Source of the DNA: Prochlorococcus sp. AG-388-F11
GTDB taxonomy: Bacteria > Cyanobacteriota > Cyanobacteriia > PCC-6307 > Cyanobiaceae
Assembly: GCA_003279845.1 (NCBI GenBank)
Contig: QCGP01000006.1
Span: 1 to 64,000, forward strand
Direction of reading: 5' to 3'
DNA: 64,000 bases
The number at the start of each line of letters is the position of its first letter. Within the stretch, counting starts at the first letter, position 1. A model generated the notes under the pieces. The model did no database searches, had not been told where the DNA came from, and was given only the letters and a program-made list of their open reading frames with translations. This document shows, piece by piece, positions 1-6,994 of the stretch. The translations under genes and the position numbers were made by a program.

Positions 1-57
1 GAGGAGTATCTCACTACAGTTGCTCTTCATAAAAAGTTCAATCCTCATGCAGATTAG
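1..57 (+). CDS. 3' end of a truncated gene
   Basis: An open frame enters from the left edge and stops at a TAG at 55-57, giving only the last 18 residues (ends KKFNPHAD). Too little remains to assign a family. It is the only frame of this stretch that reads through to the edge and ends cleanly, so a truncated CDS is the simplest reading. Confidence 0.4.
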   Translation, partial: EEYLTTVALHKKFNPHAD

Positions 58-79
58 ACAACTTTGAGAAAAATCTTAT

Positions 80-241
80 TTATTTTTTATATAACTTTTC
101 TAATTGCTTAATTTCCTCTCTTAGATCCTTACCTCTCTTATTCAATTTATTATTTTTAATTATTATTGGGATAATCCACCAAGCTTGAAGACCTAAAAAG
201 ATAAATACTAGAATCAATAATTCAAAAGTACCAGGCTGCAT
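80..241 (-). CDS. Small single-pass membrane protein, 53 aa
   Basis: ATG at 241 (read on the minus strand) opens a 53-residue protein: a short polar start (MQPGTFE), one hydrophobic helix at about residues 8-28 rich in Leu, Ile and Trp, then a basic, lysine-rich tail that could form a short amphipathic helix. The pattern is a real membrane anchor plus cytoplasmic tail rather than random sequence. I do not recognise the family. It converges on the truncated gene at the left edge. Confidence 0.55.
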   Translation of the reverse strand: MQPGTFELLILVFIFLGLQAWWIIPIIIKNNKLNKRGKDLREEIKQLEKLYKK

Positions 242-314
242 TGGATAGATAAACCTTCTTTGTTAATAACATTATTCTAAAAGTTATTAACCATTCATGA
301 GATATTCAATATTT

Positions 315-533
315 CTAGGCTGCCCTTAATTCAATATTAAGTTCAATACCCTTTGAAATAATTGCTTCTTTAAATTCAATAAGTTTGGAAATTATTCTTT
401 GCTTCTCTTGATCAGTTTTATAGATATCCTCTACAACTTCCTGAATTGCAAGTGTTACTTTTTGTAGTTTGATTTCTAAATCTTCCCTGTAATTCATAAG
501 CTTAAAGAAATTACCTTTTTTATTAAAAAACAA
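315..533 (-). CDS. Small hypothetical protein, helical, 72 aa
   Basis: The protein is charged and mostly helical, with heptad-like spacing of Leu/Ile (EIKLQKVTLAIQ and following), suggesting a short coiled coil. The first 12 residues are basic and aromatic and less convincing; an internal Met at residue 13 (MNYREDLE, start near 497) is an equally good start and would give 60 aa. Function unknown. Confidence 0.5.
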   Translation of the reverse strand: MFFNKKGNFFKLMNYREDLEIKLQKVTLAIQEVVEDIYKTDQEKQRIISKLIEFKEAIISKGIELNIELRAA

Positions 534-646
534 AATAATTATTAGTAAATAAGTACTTAACCTTAAAAGGATTGACAGCTAAACAAGTAGGATATAATTT
601 ATAGTACGAATGTATTAATATTTATCCAGCCAATTAAAGGTAAACC

Positions 647-916
647 ATGGAGCCTAAGTACTCATTTGGTTGCAGCACAAGCAAGCCGAACGGATGTCTA
701 CTAAATCCCGAAGGCAGCAGAATGATCTTTTTCGAAGAATGCAAAAATTCTGCTAAACCTAATTTCAAAATTGATACTCATCTTTTCTATACAAATCACC
801 TTGGAGAACCTGGAGGGTACAAATCCTCTGAAAAACTAAACATAGATTTAGCTTGGAAAAAATGGCACGAACTTCACCAAAAAGGGTGGACAGAAGTGGC
901 TCACAATTATGGATAA
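647..916 (+). CDS. Small hypothetical protein, DUF1651-like, 89 aa
   Basis: 89 residues, no signal peptide or membrane segment. The C-terminal pattern with an alanine-tryptophan helix followed by W-x-x-L and G-W-x-x-V (AWKKWHELHQKGWTEV) resembles the short DUF1651-type proteins common in marine picocyanobacteria; this match is from memory of the pattern and is tentative. Five Cys occur, three in the first 20 residues. Stands alone with about 110 bases on each side. Confidence 0.6.
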   Translation: MEPKYSFGCSTSKPNGCLLNPEGSRMIFFEECKNSAKPNFKIDTHLFYTNHLGEPGGYKSSEKLNIDLAWKKWHELHQKGWTEVAHNYG

Positions 917-1033
917 GGACCCCTGACAAGAAAAAGCCTTCATATATGTAATGTGCAAACTAGCTCCTTTTTTTTTATCTTGCTATACCAATAATAAAAG
1001 ATGATTTAACTTCTTCTGCTTCAACAAAATATT

Positions 1034-1324
1034 GTGGAATTAACTGAGCTAATTAAGGATTACGTTGCTACAGAATTATTATCAAGTATTGAACTTGACT
1101 TTCTTGAAGGAGAATTATGGGAAACGACACAACATATCGCAGAAATAAATACAGTTATAAAAGCTCCAAAAAATATATGCAAGAAATTGGGACTAGATGA
1201 AAAATCTTGTTGGCAACTATGCTGTGCAGCCGTTCTCGACTCCTTAAGACCATTAAAAAATGAACAAAATAGAGTTGATGATTTTAAAAAACTAATTAAT
1301 CGATATGAAATTAGCTACATTTAA
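1034..1324 (+). CDS. Hypothetical protein, 96 aa, GTG start
   Basis: The frame starts at a GTG (1034-1036) because no ATG lies in frame upstream. The protein is acidic at the N-terminus (ELDFLEGELWETTQH) and has three cysteines in the middle (SCWQLCCA). No membrane segment. It is followed after 12 bases by a secreted protein and then an amidotransferase on the same strand, so the three may be co-transcribed. Family not recognised. Confidence 0.55.
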   Translation: MELTELIKDYVATELLSSIELDFLEGELWETTQHIAEINTVIKAPKNICKKLGLDEKSCWQLCCAAVLDSLRPLKNEQNRVDDFKKLINRYEISYI

Positions 1325-1336
1325 AAAAAAGACTCA

Positions 1337-1633
1337 ATGTTACGTTTACTTATTGCATCAATTCTTTTTTTTATACCGCTAGGAGGTTTTGCTGATGAAA
1401 AGCAAAGAGAAATTGAGAATGAAGCTATAAATCTTGTTATTAAAAAATATGGGAAAGGCTTAGAAAATAGATTGAAAGGAACGGGAGTAACTCCCAGTTA
1501 TCGAAGTTGGTATGAAAATGATTGTTTTGTAAGTATTGCAGCAGGTACTTACCAAGAAGATACTTGGTCGGCAATGAAGTGGTTTAGCGTTAATGTCTGT
1601 TCTGAATCAGCTGAAATAATGGAAAGTGAATGA
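1337..1633 (+). CDS. Small exported protein, 98 aa
   Basis: An N-terminal signal peptide is clear: MLRLLIASILFFIPLGGFA followed by a charged mature region starting DEKQRE. The mature part has two Cys (DCF and VCS) that could form a disulfide in the periplasm. The stop codon overlaps the start of the downstream amidotransferase by four bases (ATGA at 1630), so the two are translationally coupled. Function unknown. Confidence 0.6.
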   Translation: MLRLLIASILFFIPLGGFADEKQREIENEAINLVIKKYGKGLENRLKGTGVTPSYRSWYENDCFVSIAAGTYQEDTWSAMKWFSVNVCSESAEIMESE

Positions 1634-2367
1634 AGGAAATAAGACGTCTATTAGTTTTGCAGCATTTAGAAATAGAGGGGCCTGGTCTTTTTGAACAATT
1701 TGCTAAAGAAAGAGATTTAAAAGTTGAAATAATTCGTTTAGATAATAAAAATTCTCTGCCGCAAACTAAAAAAGGTGACTTGATTTTAATTATGGGCGGA
1801 CCAATGGGAGTTAAAGATATTGGAAGCGACAGATATCCATGGCTTAAGTTAGAAAGAGATTTTATAAAAAAAGAATTAGAAAATGAGAGACCAATAATAG
1901 GTGTTTGCTTAGGTGCTCAGTTGCTTGCGAGTGCTGCTGGAGGAGATGTAGAAATTCTTAAATGTGGATCGCCTCCAAAAGCATTACCAGAAATTGGATG
2001 GTCTCAGATTTTTATAAACAAATCAAATAAAGACTTTAAAGCACTGTTTGCAAGCCCTTTTCATGTCTTGCATTGGCATGGAGATAGGATTTTATTACCT
2101 AATAAAGCAGTACTCATTGCTAGTAGTGCGCTTTGCAAGGAACAGTTTTTTAGGATTGGAAATTTTGCTTACGGACTGCAATTCCATATAGAGACTAGGG
2201 GGGGGATGATAAATAAGTGGATTAAAGAAGATAAAGAATTTGTCCTCAAAGGATTGGGCTCAAATGGTCAGGAAATTTTAAAAGAAGAGAATAAAAAATA
2301 TATTGATAAAACTTTTTTAAAAAGAAAGCTTCTAATAAGTAAATTATTTGAATTATTAGATAATTAG
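1630..2367 (+). CDS. Class-I glutamine amidotransferase domain protein
   Basis: A stand-alone 245-residue class-I glutamine amidotransferase. The nucleophile elbow GVCLGAQLLA puts the catalytic Cys at about residue 93, the oxyanion strand is IMGGPMG at 55-60, and the catalytic His-x-Glu is in LQFHIET. These are the features of the GuaA-like GATase1 proteins that release ammonia from glutamine for an unknown acceptor or act as gamma-glutamyl hydrolases. No synthase domain is fused. The acceptor substrate cannot be read from the sequence. The gene overlaps the preceding secreted-protein gene by four bases. Confidence 0.85.
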   Translation: MKEIRRLLVLQHLEIEGPGLFEQFAKERDLKVEIIRLDNKNSLPQTKKGDLILIMGGPMGVKDIGSDRYPWLKLERDFIKKELENERPIIGVCLGAQLLASAAGGDVEILKCGSPPKALPEIGWSQIFINKSNKDFKALFASPFHVLHWHGDRILLPNKAVLIASSALCKEQFFRIGNFAYGLQFHIETRGGMINKWIKEDKEFVLKGLGSNGQEILKEENKKYIDKTFLKRKLLISKLFELLDN

Positions 2368-2387
2368 AGAGAGAATAATCATCCATT

Positions 2388-2409
2388 AAAAAAGGACTCG
2401 ATAGAGCCC
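2388..2409 (-). terminator. Rho-independent terminator for the minus-strand hli gene
   Basis: Read on the minus strand, GGGCTC-TATC-GAGTCC forms a six-base-pair hairpin (one G-T pair) directly followed by six T. It lies about 28 bases past the stop of the hli gene at 2438. Confidence 0.6.
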
Positions 2410-2437
2410 TGAAAAAAAAATTTAAAAAGGATTTTTA

Positions 2438-2566
2438 CTAGAAAATTCCTGGAAGAATTTGACCAGTAAAATAATAAGCTCCCACAAGAGCAAACATTCC
2501 AAGCATTGCTGCTTTACCATTTAGCTTTTCAGCTTTTTCGGTCATGATTTTTTTTGCGAATTCCAT
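2438..2566 (-). CDS. hli: High-light-inducible protein, 42 aa
   Basis: A 42-residue single-helix protein of the chlorophyll a/b-binding-like HLIP/SCP family. The core reads EKLNGKAAMLGMFALVGAY with the conserved Glu, Asn-Gly and Ala-Met-Leu-Gly chlorophyll-binding pattern and ends in TGQILPGIF, the tail shared with the other hli genes nearby. HLIPs sit in the thylakoid membrane and protect photosystems and chlorophyll-synthesis complexes under light and nutrient stress. It is divergent to the next hli cluster across a 304-base gap. A Met at residue 8 could also be the start. Confidence 0.93.
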   Translation of the reverse strand: MEFAKKIMTEKAEKLNGKAAMLGMFALVGAYYFTGQILPGIF

Positions 2567-2870
2567 AATAAAGTGAAATAGATTATATCTAAAAACTAAT
2601 AATTAAATTTTTAGAATGATGTAGTTTTTTCTACCAAATTGATATTTTTCTAAAGATTTAAAATAAATACTTAAATAACGAATTGAACTATTAATAGTTT
2701 GCGAACCAATCTGTAAAGCCTAGCAAGCCCCAAAAAACAATTATTTTATAATTAATGTCACGTACCTGTTACAAATATGTAGTAATAATCTTAAAAATAA
2801 CTTAATTTCGCCTTAATGCTTTACATTTATTAATAGTAGTGTTACATTAATTAACAATTACATAACTTCA
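2567..2870. promoter_or_regulatory. Divergent hli intergenic region with repeated TTACA motifs
   Basis: This 304-base gap separates a minus-strand hli from a plus-strand hli cluster and holds no open frame I would call. Near the plus-strand gene TTACAT occurs three times (2821-2826, 2842-2847, 2858-2863) and TTACAA once (2769-2774). TTACA(A/T) is the half-site of the HLR1 element bound by the response regulator RpaB at cyanobacterial hli promoters. The spacing here (21 and 16 bases) is not the classical tight direct repeat, so the assignment is an inference. Confidence 0.4.
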
Positions 2871-3077
2871 ATGGCTAATTCAAACGTTACTACTGAATCA
2901 GGTGGCAGACAGAATATGTTTCCCACTGAGACACGTCCTTACATAGATGAGTCTGTTTCATACGACAGCTACCCACAAAATGCAGAAAAAGTTAATGGTC
3001 GTTGGGCAATGATTGGGCTTGTTGCATTAGTAGGTGCTTACGTTTCAACTGGACAAATTATTCCTGGCATTTTTTAA
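2871..3077 (+). CDS. hli: High-light-inducible protein, 68 aa
   Basis: A polar N-terminal extension of about 40 residues is followed by the single HLIP helix: AEKVNGRWAMIGLVALVGAY with the E-x-x-N-G-R-x-A-M chlorophyll-binding motif, ending TGQIIPGIF. It is longer than the 42-residue hli genes beside it. Its TAA stop shares its last base with the ATG of the next hli (taATG), so the pair is probably translationally coupled. Confidence 0.94.
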   Translation: MANSNVTTESGGRQNMFPTETRPYIDESVSYDSYPQNAEKVNGRWAMIGLVALVGAYVSTGQIIPGIF

Positions 3078-3337
3078 TGAGTCCACTTTCAGGTTTCTTA
3101 GCCTTAATTGTATTCTTTACAGCCATACTCGTTGCTTATCTAACCAAGCAATTTCAAAAAGAAAATTTAAACTATTCATCTTTTAATAAAATGAAAAACA
3201 CAAACACAAAAGTCAAAACAATCGAGAAAGAAAAAGTTTTTGCTGAAACTCTTAACGGAAGATTTGCAATGCTTGGATTAATTGCTGCTGTTGGAGCATA
3301 TCTAACAACAGGCCAAATAATTCCTGGTTTCGTTTAA
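3077..3337 (+). CDS. hli: High-light-inducible protein with extra N-terminal helix, 86 aa
   Basis: I choose the ATG at 3077, which overlaps the preceding stop by one base; the frame is open further upstream, but only by running inside the previous hli gene. The protein has an additional hydrophobic helix at residues 5-24 (SGFLALIVFFTAILVAYL), a basic linker, then the HLIP core AETLNGRFAMLGLIAAVGAY and tail TGQIIPGFV. A two-helix HLIP-type protein is less common than the one-helix form. It is likely a thylakoid membrane protein. Confidence 0.88.
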   Translation: MSPLSGFLALIVFFTAILVAYLTKQFQKENLNYSSFNKMKNTNTKVKTIEKEKVFAETLNGRFAMLGLIAAVGAYLTTGQIIPGFV

Positions 3338-3371
3338 AACTAACTATTTAATAAACTTCAACTCAGAAAAA

Positions 3372-3500
3372 ATGGAAAATTCAAAACCTACTTATTGGCA
3401 AAACGCAGAGAGAACTAATGGAAGAATGGCAATGATGGGCTTATTTGCATTAGTTGTAAATTATGGCTTATTCGGCTGGATAATCCCTGGAATTTTTTAA
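3372..3500 (+). CDS. hli: High-light-inducible protein, 42 aa
   Basis: ATG at 3372 opens a 42-residue HLIP whose N-terminal half contains AERTNGRMAMMGLFALVVNY, with the chlorophyll-binding E-x-x-N-G-R-x-A-M pattern. The end is GWIIPGIF instead of TGQIIPGIF, so it differs from its neighbours. It is third in a plus-strand run and is followed after one base by a small gene, suggesting one transcript ending at the terminator near 3740. Confidence 0.92.
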   Translation: MENSKPTYWQNAERTNGRMAMMGLFALVVNYGLFGWIIPGIF

Positions 3501-3501
3501 A

Positions 3502-3681
3502 ATGAATTTAGGCTTACTTTTTCTCAAGGTAAATACCCTAGGAGTTATAACTCTTTCTGAACTTGATTGGATAACTAATCATCAATCTGAATTCTCAAGG
3601 TTAGATATGTCTTTAGTTATCAAAATCGGGCGTCTTATGGATTCTGGAGTCGTTGAAATTGATAATAGACTCCCTGTCTAA
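3502..3681 (+). CDS. Hypothetical protein, 59 aa, in the hli operon
   Basis: ATG at 3502, one base after the stop of the preceding hli, runs to a TAA at 3679-3681. The 59 residues contain a plausible small helix-turn-helix-like fold (ITLSELDWITNHQ ... LVIKIGRLMDSGVVEID). There is no membrane segment. Tight linkage to hli genes and the terminator just downstream support it as the last gene of the operon. Function unknown. Confidence 0.65.
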   Translation: MNLGLLFLKVNTLGVITLSELDWITNHQSEFSRLDMSLVIKIGRLMDSGVVEIDNRLPV

Positions 3682-3704
3682 CTTATAAAAAATTTATCGT
3701 CATG

Positions 3705-3741
3705 AGTGTTTGTCAATAGGGATACTGACAAGCACTTTTTT
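3705..3741 (+). terminator. Rho-independent terminator of the hli operon
   Basis: AGTGTTTGTCA (3705-3715) pairs with TGACAAGCACT (3726-3736) as an 11-base-pair stem with one G-T pair and a ten-base loop, followed by a run of T. It lies 24 bases beyond the stop of the 59-aa gene. Confidence 0.85.
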
Positions 3742-3760
3742 ATGAGAAAAACTTTATAAC

Positions 3761-3797
3761 AAAAAAAGAGATTGTTTCTTAGCTAAAAACAATCTCT
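3761..3797 (-). terminator. Rho-independent terminator for minus-strand small genes
   Basis: AGAGATTGTTT (3767-3777) and AAACAATCTCT (3787-3797) form a perfect 11-base-pair stem. The tract of A at 3761-3767 becomes the U-tail on the minus strand, so it should end transcription arriving from the genes at 3891-4775. Confidence 0.8.
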
Positions 3798-3890
3798 CAA
3801 TTACCTAATTCTTACATGAAAATTTCAAGTAAGCTCACAGATTTTAACTGATTTTTTTTTATAGTAAATACGTAAAAATGCTTTTGTTAT

Positions 3891-4106
3891 TTATCTTTTT
3901 AAACCACCTCTTTTTATCCATAAAAACCATGTAACCCAAATAGGAGGGAGGAATCTTATTAAAAAAGAAATTTTATAAATATAAAATGGCGCATTTTCAT
4001 TTTGAAATAAATTTATCAAAGAAGTAGAAATAGTGACCCAGAGTGAAATTATTAATATATTAGCTCCCAACAAAGCGAACTTATTTTGTTTGAATATTTT
4101 TGGCAT
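3891..4106 (-). CDS. Small two-helix membrane protein, 71 aa
   Basis: Two hydrophobic stretches are visible, at about residues 11-32 (ALLGANILIISLWVTIST) and 43-64 (ISFLIRFLPPIWVTWFLWI), with a basic C-terminal tail RGGLKR. The protein should sit in a membrane. The family is not recognised. It is the last of three minus-strand small membrane genes ending at a good terminator. Confidence 0.55.
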   Translation of the reverse strand: MPKIFKQNKFALLGANILIISLWVTISTSLINLFQNENAPFYIYKISFLIRFLPPIWVTWFLWIKRGGLKR

Positions 4107-4164
4107 AAGCTAATTTTTTTATATTCTTAATTTTAAATAATCTCGAGAAATTAATTATAAATTT

Positions 4165-4416
4165 TCAAAAAAACTTTAAATTTAAAATCCATATCCAAAC
4201 AAAAAAAATACTAAATTTTAATCCCTCTCCTAATAACATCCCAAAAATAATAGGAGGTGAAAATATTAAAAAAAGAATAGAAAATAAACTAACTAAAGCA
4301 AATGAACCTCTTAGAAATAAATTTTTTCTTTTTGTTCTTCTTAAATTTTTTAAGGTATTCCACTCCCATTCGATAAACCTGTAGAATTTCTCTGAAAATA
4401 AAAATAAATACTTCAT
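4165..4416 (-). CDS. Small membrane protein, 83 aa
   Basis: An N-terminal amphipathic part with a basic cluster (LRRTKRKN) precedes two hydrophobic segments at about residues 36-60 and 66-83, rich in Phe and Ile. The protein ends within the second segment (NLKFF). Base composition is extremely AT-rich. Function unknown; probably expressed with its two minus-strand neighbours. Confidence 0.5.
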   Translation of the reverse strand: MKYLFLFSEKFYRFIEWEWNTLKNLRRTKRKNLFLRGSFALVSLFSILFLIFSPPIIFGMLLGEGLKFSIFFVWIWILNLKFF

Positions 4417-4469
4417 TGATATTATTAATTTCTATCGGCTTTTCCTATTTATAAAATTAATTTCTCCTG

Positions 4470-4775
4470 TTAGCAATAAACTTTATCCCCTTCTTCAGAA
4501 AGATAATAAATTCTATTTTCTGAACTTTTAAAGAAAGTTAATCCCTTATATTGTGATCTTCTAAATTTATCTAATCTAAATTTGTGTAAAACCCAATTAT
4601 CTGTACTTATATCAGGATTAAATTCTTGTTCTTTTAAGAAAGGTACATAAGTTGGACTAATTGTTGTTTTTTTGGCTAACCTTTTGTTTCGTTTTGAATA
4701 AAAAAATAATAGAAATAGAAGTACAAAAAAAACAATCAGCAAAAAAAGAATTAAGAATATACTTGTCATTGTCAC
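4470..4775 (-). CDS. Membrane-anchored small protein, 101 aa
   Basis: A long hydrophobic helix at residues 4-27 (SIFLILFLLIVFFVLLFLLF) is followed by a strongly basic stop-transfer sequence (YSKRNKRLAKK) and a soluble domain of about 65 residues. The layout is an N-terminal anchor with a cytoplasmic domain. First of three small membrane genes on this strand. I do not recognise the soluble part. Confidence 0.55.
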   Translation of the reverse strand: MTMTSIFLILFLLIVFFVLLFLLFFYSKRNKRLAKKTTISPTYVPFLKEQEFNPDISTDNWVLHKFRLDKFRRSQYKGLTFFKSSENRIYYLSEEGDKVYC

Positions 4776-4913
4776 TTTTTATAATTTAAAAAAACTTTAT
4801 TTTGGAGAATCAAGAACTTTTCACAATAAATTTTATAGTAAGTAAAAAATCCTATTTTTATATTCTTGTATTTTTGAATACTTATCAAGGGTTAATTTAA
4901 ATCAGATTATAAA

Positions 4914-5075
4914 ATGAGTCGCATAATCTACATGACTCAAAATTCCATGAATACTCCTTATGCAAAAAGAGTAGCTGAAAAGTTTAGAGAAGCTCAAAAT
5001 TATCTCAAAGCAAATGGTTTTAGTAGATCAACTAAACACTTATTAGAGGATATCGAAAATGCCGTTGAAAAATAA
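4914..5075 (+). CDS. Small hypothetical protein, 53 aa
   Basis: An ATG at 4914 (or a second at 4932) opens a 53- or 47-residue soluble, helical protein: TPYAKRVAEKFREAQNYL followed by a polar helix ending ENAVEK. The regular charge pattern and lack of low-complexity sequence support it being real. Function unknown. It sits alone between divergent and convergent neighbours. Confidence 0.5.
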   Translation: MSRIIYMTQNSMNTPYAKRVAEKFREAQNYLKANGFSRSTKHLLEDIENAVEK

Positions 5076-5142
5076 TATTAAATTTATTAATTTTTTTTCA
5101 AAAAATTATGATATTCAGATGTGTCTAAAATTTAAGTTAGTT

Positions 5143-5742
5143 TTAATAGCCATCATAAGTAAACTTTTGCCCCCCAATGCTCGCTTCATACATTAAGCCA
5201 CCCTTAGAAAATGTAAATACAGCAGCCCCATTACTGTAATCTGCAGAAGCATTTGCTCCTTCTGTAATCAATGCTGCGCTAGCTGACGCATCAAATTCAA
5301 AATTACCTTCAGTGAATCTATTTAAATCATTTTTATTTTGAAAAAAGATTATTTGGCTAAAAGCTTGAGCACCTAACTGAAATCCAACTGAGAGTTGAGT
5401 TAAGGTAGCAGAACCGATAACCTTATGATCTTCAAAGACTTCCCCACTGCCTCTAGCTCCTCCTATCCCAATACCAACTTTACCCACGTTAGGAAAAACA
5501 ACATATCCAACAGCTTCTTTAAAATATGGTTTTAACCTTTTGATTCTCTTCAATTTTTTTAAAGCATCTATTGTTTTAAAATTTGCTTTTATTTCTAAAT
5601 TAGATTTTTTTTTGATTTTCCATCCTATTAATAATTCATTTGTATTAGAAAAATAGAATTTAGAATTTGCTTTTATAGGTGCATTAGAAAAGCAAAAGAT
5701 AGAATAAAAAATAACTGAAGCAAGTGTATTAAATAGTTTCAT
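5143..5742 (-). CDS. SYLF-domain (Ysc84-like) exported protein
   Basis: 199 residues. A signal peptide covers about residues 1-25. The rest matches the SYLF/DUF500 lipid-binding family: AVGYVVFPNVGKVGIGIGGARGSGEVF, the LSVGFQLGAQAFSQIIFF strand, then the alanine-rich ASASAALITEGANASADYSNGAA region (shown here in pieces by its landmarks) and a C-terminal GGLMYEASIGGQKF. Family members bind phosphoinositides in eukaryotes; the bacterial role is unclear but they are usually periplasmic or lipid-anchored. The small gene at 5747 ends four bases upstream of this ATG and may be co-transcribed. Confidence 0.8.
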   Translation of the reverse strand: MKLFNTLASVIFYSIFCFSNAPIKANSKFYFSNTNELLIGWKIKKKSNLEIKANFKTIDALKKLKRIKRLKPYFKEAVGYVVFPNVGKVGIGIGGARGSGEVFEDHKVIGSATLTQLSVGFQLGAQAFSQIIFFQNKNDLNRFTEGNFEFDASASAALITEGANASADYSNGAAVFTFSKGGLMYEASIGGQKFTYDGY

Positions 5743-5746
5743 AAAT

Positions 5747-5926
5747 TTAGGCAGCTAAATCTTCTTTATTATTGCAGTCATTACTTTTTATCATTCCGTA
5801 AGCATCCAAACCATCAACAATTTTTCTTGATACAAAATCAATATCATCCGAACCAGATGGATCAAAAATATCTGCCAAGATAGTTGCAACTAAGAAATCG
5901 TCAAAATCTGATGCCTTTTTAACCAT
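5747..5926 (-). CDS. Small acidic hypothetical protein, 59 aa
   Basis: ATG at 5924-5926 opens 59 residues: MVKKASDFDDFLVATILAD, then an Asp-rich stretch and a C-terminal NKEDLAA. No signal peptide. Its stop (5747-5749) is four bases before the start of the SYLF gene, indicating a two-gene unit. Function unknown. Confidence 0.55.
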   Translation of the reverse strand: MVKKASDFDDFLVATILADIFDPSGSDDIDFVSRKIVDGLDAYGMIKSNDCNNKEDLAA

Positions 5927-6039
5927 TAATAATATTAGAAATTGTTAACTCACTTTTATCTTATTTTTTGCAAATAAGAAAGGTTTCATTAGCTTCATAT
6001 ATAAAAACTTGATAGATTTTAATTACTTAAATAAAATTT

Positions 6040-6237
6040 ATGAAATTTTTTATATTATCCGCATTTATATTCAGTCTTTTGGGTCCTGTATTTTCAGAAG
6101 AACATAAAAAATATAATAAAGAAAATTTTGACGAAATAAAAATTATGAAAATTAAATACTTAAATAAAAAACTAGATTGTGTAAATAATTCTAAGAATTT
6201 TAAACAATTAAAGAAATGTTGGAAAAAGAAGAAATAA
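6040..6237 (+). CDS. Small exported lysine-rich protein, 65 aa
   Basis: A short signal peptide (MKFFILSAFIFSLLGPVFS) precedes a mature peptide of about 45 residues with roughly one third Lys and two Cys (LDCVNN and KKCWKKKK). The very basic, two-cysteine secreted product could be membrane-active or bind anionic surfaces, but nothing beyond composition supports this. Confidence 0.5.
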   Translation: MKFFILSAFIFSLLGPVFSEEHKKYNKENFDEIKIMKIKYLNKKLDCVNNSKNFKQLKKCWKKKK

Positions 6238-6241
6238 AAAA

Positions 6242-6475
6242 TTAATTAGCATCAATTGGATCTATGTCTTCTAAACCCTTTTTTAATTCTTCTACTAATT
6301 TTGATTTGCCAACAGCTATTAATTTTATTGTGTCTTGATACATTTTAGTTTGTAAGTCTGCAGCGTTAATTCCTGCCACTAATTGTTTAACTGGATCAGG
6401 TAGTGAATCCATATAATATTCTGAACCTTCAAATTTTAATTTTCTTTTTTGTTCAGTAGAGCCAGAATCTGTCAT
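6242..6475 (-). CDS. Hypothetical soluble protein, 77 aa
   Basis: 77 residues with a polar start (MTDSGSTEQKRKLKFEG), a central helix (DPVKQLVAGINAADLQTKMY) and an acidic C-terminus. The pattern of a short beta segment followed by two amphipathic helices is typical of small conserved cyanobacterial proteins, but I cannot name the family. Converges on the gene at 6040 with four bases between stops. Confidence 0.6.
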   Translation of the reverse strand: MTDSGSTEQKRKLKFEGSEYYMDSLPDPVKQLVAGINAADLQTKMYQDTIKLIAVGKSKLVEELKKGLEDIDPIDAN

Positions 6476-6578
6476 TATTTAGGTAATATTTTCTAAGAAT
6501 ATTATAACTAATGTGAATCAAGTTAATAATGTTATTAAACCTGCAAATTTCTATTCAAATTAAAGAGCTTTTTAATTA

Positions 6579-6980
6579 ATGAATTTTCATGAAATTAAAA
6601 GAAATAATGGTTTCACATTGATAGAGTTAGTGATGGTAATTGGAATATTGGGAATACTTTCAACCGTTGCCATACCCTCATTCTTAACTGTTCTTGAAAA
6701 GACAGCAGATAGGATCGTTAAGACTAGTCTTTTGCAATCTTTTAAAGAATGTCAAATAGATATTATTAGTAATGAAGAAATTCCAACTTTTCAACTAGAT
6801 ATGGGAACTGTCAGAAGAAATGGTTACTATAAGTTTTATCAACAATATGATTACATACGAAGAAAAGATGGTTCAATACCTCCAACTAAACTTGGGAATT
6901 GTATTGGTCCTTTGGGACCACATAGATTAGGAGTAAGAAAAATAAAAGGAAAAAATCTATTAAAACTTCTGACGAACTGA
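6579..6980 (+). CDS. Type IV prepilin-like protein
   Basis: The N-terminus carries a textbook class-III prepilin signal: a short basic leader ending in Gly11, then FTLIELVMVIGILGILSTVA with Glu at mature position 5, followed by a hydrophobic helix. Processing by a prepilin peptidase (PilD) and assembly into a pilus or type II-like pseudopilus follow from the family. The globular part is short (about 95 residues). The last eight residues (after GKN, around 6951) look unlike a folded domain and the frame interlocks with that of the next gene; an indel or frameshift at the A6 run 6950-6955 would join them. Confidence 0.8.
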   Translation: MNFHEIKRNNGFTLIELVMVIGILGILSTVAIPSFLTVLEKTADRIVKTSLLQSFKECQIDIISNEEIPTFQLDMGTVRRNGYYKFYQQYDYIRRKDGSIPPTKLGNCIGPLGPHRLGVRKIKGKNLLKLLTN

Positions 6981-6994
6981 ATAATTGGCTTAGT

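Noticed and set aside
3002-3076. Upstream in-frame extension of the two-helix hli gene
   Set aside because: It runs inside the coding sequence of the preceding hli in another frame and has no family-like sequence. ATG 3077 fits the stop/start coupling.
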